A stretch of DNA of 54,508 nt from positions 1 through 54,508 of the forward strand of contig NZ_QTNQ01000022.1 of NCBI RefSeq assembly GCF_018424695.1, read 5' to 3'. The notes beneath the pieces were generated by a model. The model saw nothing but the letters and a program-made list of their open reading frames with translations. It was not told the DNA's origin and ran no database searches. Source of the stretch: Vannielia litorea. GTDB lineage: Bacteria; Pseudomonadota; Alphaproteobacteria; Rhodobacterales; Rhodobacteraceae. The translations under genes and the position numbers were made by a program. This document shows, piece after piece, positions 48,714 through 54,508 of this stretch (position 1 is the stretch's first letter; each line of letters starts with the position of its first letter).

Positions 48714-49195
48714 TGGTCGCCTCCTGAAATAATGGCATCCGGGTCGATGCCCGAAGCCCGCACCAGACTCCTGAGTTCCACCCAAGCCGACAAACCTTGC
48801 ATGGCAGAGCATGCGACACCTTCCAATGTCTCGCCACAGTCCATTGGCTCTATGATCCGCCCGCCCTCAATGAAGCGCTCGACCCTGCGCCGCTTGAAGG
48901 GGCTGCCGCCTTCCGGCACTCTGATCACAGACCGCAAGGCCACCAGATCCCCCGCAAGCGCATCCGACAATTCGCTGTAGCATTCAGGTCGCTTTGTTTC
49001 CGTCCGGCCCGTGGCGCAGTAGTCAAAGGCATTGCCCACGCAAACGATATCCATTGTCATCGCCCCGCCCGGAACGACAACAGGCAAGGCCGCACACCCC
49101 CGCAGCCAATCCACTACGCGCGCCTCCTGCGCCTCGGCAGACGCGGCCACCATGGCCACGGCCAGCGCAGGGCCAATGGCATGTCCTGCATTCAT
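48710..49195 (-). CDS. Secreted six-cysteine protein, probable divergent LprI paralogue
   Basis: A 161-residue exported protein: signal peptide to about residue 22 (VAASAEAQE), then six cysteines at 34, 52, 60, 72, 120 and 129. The pattern CVGNAFDYC matches CIGWAANAC of the LprI protein encoded next to it (same 7-residue gap), as does a downstream Cys followed by an acidic helix. I infer a diverged LprI duplicate; no family was recognised directly. AGGAG is about 9 nt before the ATG. It is the first gene of the LprI-EcsC-mccB run and diverges from the Hcp-like gene. Confidence 0.7.
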   Translation of the reverse strand: MNAGHAIGPALAVAMVAASAEAQEARVVDWLRGCAALPVVVPGGAMTMDIVCVGNAFDYCATGRTETKRPECYSELSDALAGDLVALRSVIRVPEGGSPFKRRRVERFIEGGRIIEPMDCGETLEGVACSAMQGLSAWVELRSLVRASGIDPDAIISGGDQ

Positions 49196-49224
49196 TGCAT
49201 CCGCTCCTGTCCAGTGTCGCCGAT

Positions 49225-49270
49225 CTGGCCTTTTGGGCCAGTTCCCGAACTACGGCCTTTGCAGTATAAA
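49225..49270. promoter_or_regulatory. Divergent control region of the Hcp-like and LprI-like genes
   Basis: CTGGCC-TTTTG-GGCCAG (49225-49241) is a perfect 6-bp dyad, and an AT-rich core AGTATAAAGTA (49263-49273) supplies a TATAAA -10-like hexamer (49265-49270) for the plus strand; its complement TTTATACT could serve the minus strand. No convincing -35 was found. Confidence 0.4.
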
Positions 49271-49335
49271 GTAGGTCTGCGTCGTCCCGGAGCGAGATTG
49301 CGCAGGGTCGGTGCGCGGGGAGAATGGGGGAGATC

Positions 49336-49779
49336 ATGAAGAACAGCATGTGGCTCGTGGACGGCAAGGCCGATATCGCCGCAGAGGGCAAACTGCCCGC
49401 CGAAAAGTGGCAGGTTCTGTCCTGGAGCTTGGGTTCGGCAAACTCGAACGTCTTCAGCTTCAAAAGCACCGGAAAAGCCGACAGCACCACGATCTCTTTG
49501 GTCGTCGCAGGCCTTGCCACCGAGCTTGCACGTGACTGCGCGAAAGGCAAACTCCACCCGCTGATGACCTTCGTCAGCTACGGCACGAACGGGGCGAAGC
49601 CGCAATTCAGCTACCTGATGAGCGACGTGGTCATCAGCAGCTACATGACCGCCCCGCCTGAGACCGGCGAGAATGCCAAGGTCATGGTCTCCGTTACGCT
49701 GCACTTCGCCAACGTCGACTACAAAGGCGCGGGCGGCAAGACTGGACCTGCAATCAAATTCCAGCCTGCCGCGAACTGA
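49336..49779 (+). CDS. Orphan Hcp-like (type VI secretion tube family) protein
   Basis: A 147-residue protein with the layout of Hcp1-family proteins: the VLSWSLGSANSN strand motif (27-38), a FSFKSTGKADSTTISLV segment (40-56, family FxFxKxxDxxSxxL), FSYLMSDVVISSY (91-103, family YxxxLxDVxVSSY) and VTLHFANVDYKGAGGKTG (120-137). Hcp forms stacked hexameric rings of the T6SS inner tube and is also exported. No VgrG, PAAR, sheath or baseplate gene is in this window. ATG at 49336 has GGGGGAG just before it; an ATG at 49324 is too close to its own site. It lies convergent to ivd and divergent from the LprI-like pair. Confidence 0.75.
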   Translation: MKNSMWLVDGKADIAAEGKLPAEKWQVLSWSLGSANSNVFSFKSTGKADSTTISLVVAGLATELARDCAKGKLHPLMTFVSYGTNGAKPQFSYLMSDVVISSYMTAPPETGENAKVMVSVTLHFANVDYKGAGGKTGPAIKFQPAAN

Positions 49780-49883
49780 TCCGTTCTTCCGCGCGGCGCT
49801 CGTGCCAGCGCGGCCTTGAGAGCGGCGGAAGCTGCCCGGCCCCAAGCAGGGAACGCGGGTGCCGGAGAGGATGCAGGAAAGGC

Positions 49884-51044
49884 TCACACCGCCCCCATCA
49901 ACTCGCGCCCCACCAGCATCCGCCGGATCTCGCTGGTGCCTGCACCGATCTCCATCAGCTTGGCATCGCGGAACAGCCGCGCCACCGGCGCATCCGCCAT
50001 GAAGCCCGCGCCGCCCATCGCCTGCACTGCCTGATGCGCCTGCACCATCGCCTGCTCGGAGGCATAAAGGCAGCAGGCCGCCGCATCCGCCCGCGTCACC
50101 TCGCCCCGGTCGCAGGCCTTGGCCACCTCGTAAACGTAGGCGCGGGACGAATTCAGCGCCACATACATGTCGGCAACCTTGCCCTGCATCAGCTGGAACG
50201 AGCCAATCGGCTTGCCGAACTGCTTTCGCTCCGCAAGATAGGGCATCACCTCATCGAGACAGGCGGCGATGATCCCCGGCCCGATGGCCGCCAGAACAAC
50301 GCGCTCGTAATCGAGGCCGCTCATCAGCACGCGCACGCCCCCGCCTTCCTGCCCGAGCACGTTCTCGAACGGCACCTCCACATCTTCGAACACCAGCTCA
50401 GCGGTGTTGGAGCCCCGCATCCCCAGCTTGTCGAAGTGCTTGGAGGTCGAGAACCCCGCCATGGTCTTCTCGATCAAAAACGCGGTAATCCCCTTGCTGC
50501 CCGCTTCCGGGTCGGTCTTGGCATAAACCACCAGCGTATCGGCATCGGGGCCGTTGGTGATCCAGTATTTCGTGCCGTTCAGCCGGTAATGATCGTTCCG
50601 CTTCTCGGCCCGCAGCTTCATGCCCACCACGTCCGAGCCCGCGCCCGTTTCGCTCATCGCCAGCGCGCCCACGTGCTCCCCGCTGACCAGCCCAGGCAGA
50701 TACTTCCGCTTCTGCTCTTCCGTGCCGTTCAGGCGGATCTGGTTCACGCAAAGGTTGGAATGGGCGCCGTAGCTGAGAGACACCGAGGCCGAGGCCCGCG
50801 CGATCTCCTCCACCGCGACGGCATGGGCGAGATAGCCCATGCCCGCCCCGCCATACTCCTCCTCAACCGTCACGCCCAGCAACCCCAACTCACCCAGCTC
50901 GCGCCACAGCGCGGCGGGGAATTCGTTGGTGGCGTCAACCTCAGCCGCGATCGGCAGAATGCGCTCCTGCGCAAAGCGCTGCACCATCTCGCGCAGCGCC
51001 TCGACATCCTCGCCCAGATCAAACTTCAACTGTCCAGCAAACAT
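49884..51044 (-). CDS. ivd: Isovaleryl-CoA dehydrogenase
   Basis: A 386-residue FAD-dependent acyl-CoA dehydrogenase. [40 protein letters not shown] and [19 protein letters not shown] are the FAD/acyl-CoA blocks, [14 protein letters not shown] contains the Glu position typical of IVD, and [20 protein letters not shown] is near the C-terminus. It catalyses the first committed step of leucine catabolism after the 2-oxoacid dehydrogenase. The ATG at 51044 follows GGAGGAG. In many relatives mccB follows directly; here about 2.5 kb intervenes. Confidence 0.93.
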   Translation of the reverse strand: MFAGQLKFDLGEDVEALREMVQRFAQERILPIAAEVDATNEFPAALWRELGELGLLGVTVEEEYGGAGMGYLAHAVAVEEIARASASVSLSYGAHSNLCVNQIRLNGTEEQKRKYLPGLVSGEHVGALAMSETGAGSDVVGMKLRAEKRNDHYRLNGTKYWITNGPDADTLVVYAKTDPEAGSKGITAFLIEKTMAGFSTSKHFDKLGMRGSNTAELVFEDVEVPFENVLGQEGGGVRVLMSGLDYERVVLAAIGPGIIAACLDEVMPYLAERKQFGKPIGSFQLMQGKVADMYVALNSSRAYVYEVAKACDRGEVTRADAAACCLYASEQAMVQAHQAVQAMGGAGFMADAPVARLFRDAKLMEIGAGTSEIRRMLVGRELMGAV

Positions 51045-51064
51045 CCGCCTGCTCCTCCCGTTTA

Positions 51065-51080
51065 TTGAACAAGCGTTCAA
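51065..51080. promoter_or_regulatory. Dyad operator before ivd
   Basis: TTGAAC-AAGC-GTTCAA is a perfect 6-bp-arm dyad, immediately downstream of the predicted -10 and so over the expected transcription start. A repressor of the TetR (LiuQ/PsrA-like) or MerR (LiuR) kind would suit; the protein is unidentified. Confidence 0.65.
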
Positions 51081-51109
51081 ATAGTAGAAGAGCCGACCGC
51101 TCCGGTCAA
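51081..51109 (-). promoter_or_regulatory. Predicted ivd promoter
   Basis: On the minus strand, TTGACC (51104-51109), 17-bp spacer, TACTAT (51081-51086), about 40 bp before the ivd start. It is the best promoter match seen in the window and has the same -35 and spacing as the nuo promoter. Confidence 0.7.
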
Positions 51110-51196
51110 CGATTCCCCGCGCCAGCGCGGCAGAGAGCGGCGCGGGGCATGTGCCGCTCTGTCGTTTTCCACTGACTCAGCGGTTCGCGCACCGGA

Positions 51197-51793
51197 TCAC
51201 CGGTTGATATAAACCGTGGTTTTCGTGTCGGGCTTCAAAATGCGGGTTTCGCCATCGATGGTCAGGTAGGTCACCTTGGCGCCAGGCACCGTGTGCACCG
51301 TCACCCCCGCATCGGGGCGGCCAAGCTCCACGGCAGCGCCGTCCGCAGGGGTGTCAGGGCCTGCACGCTCGGTCATGTACACCGCCACGGCGTCCTCGGG
51401 GATTTCGATCAGCGGGGCGACTTCGGCGGGGGCCTCCACCAGGCGCCCGTTCACCACGGCAGCATCGAGTTCGGCGGGGGTGGTCTCTTCATCCGGACGC
51501 AGGGTGATGGTGGCCGCGGCGACCGGGCGCATCACCTCGGCGCTGCCGCTCAAGTGGCGACTGACCGCCCAGCCGGTCTCGTCTCCGGCGCGCACCCGGC
51601 ACCACGGGCTGTTGGCGAGGCAGCCTTCCACCTCGGCGGTCTGCCGGGCGGCCAGCGTGCCCACCACGGCGTAATCCATGCCGGGGCCCGCGCGCAGGTT
51701 CAGGTCGGTCATGGCGGTGGCCTCGGCGGCGATGGCGGGGGCAACACAGGTCAGGCTCAGCGCGGCAACCGCGCCGGTCAGAAAGGCTTTCAT
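51197..51793 (-). CDS. Periplasmic SH3b/DUF1236-type protein
   Basis: A 198-residue exported protein: signal peptide (VAPAIAAEA), a bacterial SH3 domain (TDLNLRAGPGMDYAVVGTLA, WCRVRAGDETGWAVSRHLSG) and a C-terminal DUF1236-like end (VTVHTVPGAKVTYLTIDGE, TKTTVYINR). SH3b domains often bind peptidoglycan. It is a paralogue of the protein at 52243, with the same domain order. GAGGAC precedes the start at 51793. Role unknown. Confidence 0.85.
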   Translation of the reverse strand: MKAFLTGAVAALSLTCVAPAIAAEATAMTDLNLRAGPGMDYAVVGTLAARQTAEVEGCLANSPWCRVRAGDETGWAVSRHLSGSAEVMRPVAAATITLRPDEETTPAELDAAVVNGRLVEAPAEVAPLIEIPEDAVAVYMTERAGPDTPADGAAVELGRPDAGVTVHTVPGAKVTYLTIDGETRILKPDTKTTVYINR

Positions 51794-52191
51794 CGACTTG
51801 TCCTCGTAACTCGTTCGTGGGGGCGGCAAGCACCATTGCGGCCTGCGCATCTTGCGGCTACAACTCCAAGGTGTGCGGTTGGTTCCAACGCTGCAGGGCG
51901 CAGCCAGCGTCGCGCCCTTTCCGCAACAGTCGCTCAGGCGCCCTGCTGAATGGGCGAAGGCAGCATCCTATCTAGAACAAGATTGCCCTAGGTCTTCGTT
52001 TCATTCGGCACCACTTGCGCCACTACAACGAGGCCCAACAGACAAGCGGCACACGGCAGATGCGCCCCAGGTTGTTTCATGCAGGTTCCCTTATCCTGGC
52101 CCATCCACACGACAGGTTCGGAAATACGGAACAGCGCACGCGACACTGCAGCCCTCAGGCAAATGGCTCGCACAAACAGGTGCCTTTGAGC
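51794..52191. other. Mostly non-coding spacer, possible 30-aa ORF
   Basis: A 398-bp stretch between the SH3b paralogues, AT-richer than its surroundings around 51960-52080. The only candidate gene is a 30-codon ORF on the minus strand (51988-52080), listed separately. No RNA gene or repeat recognised. Confidence 0.5.
51988..52080 (-). CDS. Possible 30-residue peptide
   Basis: A short ORF preceded by AAGGGAACCTGC-ATG, encoding MKQPGAHLPCAACLLGLVVV and ten more residues. The Lys start, hydrophobic core and AACLLG cysteine vaguely resemble small lipoproteins such as entericidins. It could equally be chance. Confidence 0.25.
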   Translation of the reverse strand: MKQPGAHLPCAACLLGLVVVAQVVPNETKT

Positions 52192-52220
52192 AAAAAGGGC
52201 GGCCCAGATCGGGCCGCCCT
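52192..52220 (-). terminator. Intrinsic terminator of the SH3b gene at 52243
   Basis: On the minus strand, AGGGCGGCCC-N5-GGGCCGCCCT followed by TTTT: a perfect 10-bp GC-rich stem (52196-52220) with a 5-nt loop and a U-tract, starting 23 bp after the stop. The clearest intrinsic terminator in the window. Confidence 0.85.
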
Positions 52221-52242
52221 CAAGGTCAGTCTGCCGTCGGGA

Positions 52243-52884
52243 TCAGCGGTAGATGTAAACGATGGTGCGGTCTTCCTTCACCAGCACGTCCTGCCCGTTG
52301 ACGTTGAGGTAAGAGTACTCGCTCTCCGGGATCGAGTAGACTTCGACATCCTCGGGGATACCGGCGCCCAGCACCACTTCACCGTCGAGATAGATCGGCT
52401 CGACCGGGTTTTCGGTCACATAGGTCACCGTGCGGGTTTCGGGCTCCGGCACGGCTTCGCTGCCGGCGTTGGCGCCAAGCACAACGCCCGCGGCGATGGC
52501 GGCAGGCCCGCCGATCAACGAACCGGCAATCGCACCGCCGGTCACGGCACCTGCGGCGGCCCCGGCTTCCTTGTTCCCACCTTCCTTCATGTAGGTTACG
52601 GTGCGGGTGGTGGTCACCTCGGTCGCCTCGGTGGCCGAGCCGGAGAGGTAGCCGCGATGCGCCCAGCCGGTCTGGCCGTCATAGGTGACTTCGCACCACG
52701 CCCCGTCCTCGATGCAGCCGTTGACTTCGGCCTGGTCCATCCCGGCGATCACGCCGATGATCTCATGCTCCGGGCCGGGGCCCGCACGCAGGTTGAGGTC
52801 GGTCGTGGCCGTCGCCTGGGCGGCCAGGATCGGGGTTGCAGCCACCATGAGGGCCGCGGCGGAAAGGGTTGCTCGCTTGAACAT
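52243..52884 (-). CDS. SH3b/glycine-zipper/DUF1236-type exported protein
   Basis: A 213-residue exported protein. Signal peptide (ATPILAAQA), SH3b domain (TTDLNLRAGPGPEHEIIGVI, WCEVTYDGQTGWAHRGYLSG), a glycine-zipper hydrophobic stretch (AAAGAVTGGAIAGSLIGG, then AAGVVLGANAG) and a C-terminal DUF1236-like segment (EDVEVYSIPESEYSYLNVNG, RTIVYIYR). The glycine zipper could insert in or cross a membrane. AAGGAG precedes the start. Paralogue of the protein at 51197, which lacks the zipper. Confidence 0.85.
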   Translation of the reverse strand: MFKRATLSAAALMVAATPILAAQATATTDLNLRAGPGPEHEIIGVIAGMDQAEVNGCIEDGAWCEVTYDGQTGWAHRGYLSGSATEATEVTTTRTVTYMKEGGNKEAGAAAGAVTGGAIAGSLIGGPAAIAAGVVLGANAGSEAVPEPETRTVTYVTENPVEPIYLDGEVVLGAGIPEDVEVYSIPESEYSYLNVNGQDVLVKEDRTIVYIYR

Positions 52885-53072
52885 CTGGATTGCTCCTTGT
52901 CGTTCGCATGCCAGGTCTTCCACGGCTCTTGGGGCCGCCGCCCGGCTGGTATGGCCCGACAACACCCGCCAGCCGCCGCCCGTTCCAACGGCTTGCGCAA
53001 TTCGCCTCCAGCGTGTGGAAAACGGGCGGAAAATCGCCGCTCCCCGTTTCAACCGTGTAACAAAGCTTGAGC

Positions 53073-54278
53073 CTATCCCGCCTGGTAGACGGCCCCGACC
53101 TCGGCGCGGATGATCCGTGCGATCTGGCCGCAATCCTCAAGGCTGAACGTGAGAGGAAGGCGCATGTCCATCAACCCCGCCAGAATGGCGTCACTGCGCG
53201 CCAAGGGCGCAGTCTTCGCATAGCGCCAATGCTGGTAGCGCGAGGTGAAGCCCACCGGATCCGCCCCGCCGAACCACTTCAGCTCCACGCCCCGGCGCAG
53301 GCAGCGGGCAATAACCCCTTGCACGGCCTCCGCACTCCAGCCCTTCAGCAAGAATTGTATCGATGAGCCCACGAAGTGCTCGGCCTCGGGGCGCTCCACC
53401 ACGGTCAGCCCGGGCGTGCCCCGCAATTCCTCTTCCACCACGCGATACCTCGCGTTCCACCGTTCGATCTGGCGGGGCAGTTCGGCAAGTTGAGGCCGCA
53501 GGATCGCCGCGCGCAGGTTGTCCATCCGGCCCGAGATGTTGGGCGTCTCCATCCGGTGGCGGGCAAAGACCTCCGGCGACGGCGCAGCCAGATGGCGTTC
53601 ATAGAGCATGTAGGAGCCGGAGAGCAGCACCGCCTTGGCCGCGATGTCCTCATCGTCGCTCACCAGCAGGCCGCCCTCGCCGGAGTTCATGTGCTTGTAG
53701 GTCTGGGTCGAGTAGCAGGCCACCGCGCCATGCCGCCCGCTCGGCACGCCGTTCCAGCGCGCGCCCATGGTGTGGGCGCAATCTTCGACCACGGTCACAT
53801 TTGCCGCGTCGCAGATCTGCATCAGCCGTTCCATGTCACAGATATGCCCGCGCATGTGTGAGAGCAGCAAAACGCCTGCCTCCCCCGCCTTGGCCGCCAG
53901 ATCGTCGAGGTCGATCACGAGATCTTCGGTCACTTCCACGAAGACCGGCTCCGCGCCCAGGGCGGCAATCGCACCCGGCACCGGAGCGAGTGTGAATGCA
54001 TTGGTCAGCACCCTGTCGCCCGGCTTCACGCCCACCGCGCGCAGCGCTAGGCCAATGGCGGAGCCGCCGCTGGACGTCGCAAGGCAGAATTTCGCCCCCA
54101 CGAAGGCGGCAAACTCCTGCTCCAGCAGCGCCACCTCACCGGCCTCTCCGGGCGTCAGGTTGTAGCGATGCAGCCGCCCGTGGCGCAGCACGGCCATCGC
54201 CGCCTCCAGCGCCGCCTCTGGCAGCGGCTCCTGCTGGGTGAAATTGCCCCCGAATTTTTCGCTGTAGACCTCAGTCAT
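53073..54278 (-). CDS. DegT/DnrJ/EryC1/StrS-family PLP aminotransferase
   Basis: A 401-residue PLP enzyme. SSGGSAIGLALRAVGV is the cofactor phosphate region, VVEDCAHTMGA holds the PLP-contacting Asp166, and STQTYKHMNSGEGG has the Schiff-base Lys195. Family members transaminate keto-sugars for cell-surface or secondary-metabolite sugars. No sugar-nucleotide gene is present apart from the HAD phosphatase upstream, so the substrate is unknown. The ATG at 54278 (MTEVYSEKFGG) is chosen; earlier codons in frame overlap the HAD gene. Confidence 0.9.
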   Translation of the reverse strand: MTEVYSEKFGGNFTQQEPLPEAALEAAMAVLRHGRLHRYNLTPGEAGEVALLEQEFAAFVGAKFCLATSSGGSAIGLALRAVGVKPGDRVLTNAFTLAPVPGAIAALGAEPVFVEVTEDLVIDLDDLAAKAGEAGVLLLSHMRGHICDMERLMQICDAANVTVVEDCAHTMGARWNGVPSGRHGAVACYSTQTYKHMNSGEGGLLVSDDEDIAAKAVLLSGSYMLYERHLAAPSPEVFARHRMETPNISGRMDNLRAAILRPQLAELPRQIERWNARYRVVEEELRGTPGLTVVERPEAEHFVGSSIQFLLKGWSAEAVQGVIARCLRRGVELKWFGGADPVGFTSRYQHWRYAKTAPLARSDAILAGLMDMRLPLTFSLEDCGQIARIIRAEVGAVYQAG

Positions 54279-54309
54279 GCCCGCACCCTGCGCCGCCGCC
54301 CTGCCCCGG

Positions 54310-54485
54310 TCAATCCGCCAACAGCCGCGCTGCCAGCTCCGGCAATTCGTCGAAGTGATCCAGAAGCGCATCCGGCTCCAGCGCCGCCACGCCCCGCCCG
54401 TCTGGCCCGAAAGTGACCAGCACGCAAGGGATACCCGCAGCCCGCGCCGTCTCCCTGTCTGTCTCGGTATCCCCGATCAGAATGC
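54310..54485 (-). CDS. HAD-superfamily phosphatase, C-terminal fragment
   Basis: The last 57 codons of a haloacid-dehalogenase-type hydrolase. GDTETDRETARAAGIPCVLV is HAD motif IV with the magnesium-binding aspartates, and VTFGPDG follows, as in phosphoglycolate phosphatase-like enzymes. It is truncated by the end of genuine sequence at 54485, so motifs I-III are missing from view. It reads toward the aminotransferase with a 31-bp gap. Confidence 0.85.
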
Positions 54486-54508
54486 CTGTCTCTTATACAC
54501 CTCTGACG
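54486..54508. other. Probable Nextera (Tn5 mosaic end) adapter remnant
   Basis: The final 23 bases, CTGTCTCTTATACACCTCTG plus ACG, match the Nextera transposase adapter read-through (CTGTCTCTTATACACATCTG plus ACG) at 22 of 23 positions. This is library-derived sequence, not chromosome. Confidence 0.9.

Noticed and set aside
51134..51160. Stem AGAGCGGC/GCCGCTCT after the SH3b gene at 51197
   Set aside because: Eight-bp stem with an 11-nt loop but no U-tract on the minus strand, the strand of the gene.
54486..54508. Tn5-like transposon end as a mobile element
   Set aside because: The exact junction at the sequence end and match to the library adapter fit contamination, and no transposase is present.

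Overview
The window is a GC-rich chromosomal segment of an alphaproteobacterium, most likely Rhodobacterales/Rhodobacteraceae (Roseobacter-like). The grounds are the tatABC-DUF815 cluster, a 14-gene nuo operon carrying Rhodobacteraceae accessory genes (DUF5333- and DUF5337-type proteins, a NuoE with a long tail), Hint-domain and DUF1127 proteins, and pervasive 1- or 4-nt start/stop overlaps. I see no rRNA, tRNA, CRISPR, transposase or prophage. The last 23 bases (54486-54508) look like Nextera/Tn5 sequencing adapter, so the right edge is probably a contig end.

Layout. 1-5.3 kb: 3' end of an M23/LytM-type protein, then (minus strand) an SDR protein, an orphan Fbp/Pot-type ABC ATPase, and tatA-tatB-tatC-DUF815. 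5.5-12.7 kb: a Hint-domain protein, a TetR regulator, two unrecognised single genes (7544 and 10233) on either side of a Rho-N/SAP-like small protein and prfC, then divergent Tat-signal hydrolases. 12.9-17.7 kb: an RhlE-type helicase converges on rnj-coaX-birA. 17.7-36.5 kb: nuoA to nuoN on the minus strand, with eight accessory genes inside. birA, coaX and rnj follow nuoN with overlaps or tiny gaps, so a transcript of about 22 kb is possible from a promoter just upstream of nuoA (TTGACC-17-TAAGAC).

36.6-40.4 kb: an unrecognised HEAT-like protein, a LysR regulator facing a DUF1127 gene across dyad-rich DNA, and a Tat lipoprotein lytic transglycosylase. 40.5-51.1 kb: leucine/isovalerate catabolism (ivd, mccB, mccA, HMG-CoA lyase, LiuC-like hydratase), with a good promoter and a perfect dyad operator in front of ivd. 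BirA from the nuo cluster would biotinylate the MCC alpha subunit. This cluster is split between ivd and mccB by an unexpected block: an orphan Hcp-like gene on the plus strand, divergent from two tandem six-cysteine LprI-like secreted proteins and an EcsC gene that is translationally coupled to mccB. 51.2-54.5 kb: two related SH3b/DUF1236-type periplasmic proteins, a DegT/DnrJ aminotransferase, and a truncated HAD phosphatase.

Most noteworthy: (1) the Hcp/LprI/LprI-like/EcsC block inside the leucine cluster; (2) a 20-bp palindrome present three times, once read in frame inside mccB; (3) two orphan genes beside prfC, one with a 22-bp dyad upstream; (4) the accessory genes of the nuo operon; (5) dyad operators before ivd and between lysR and DUF1127.
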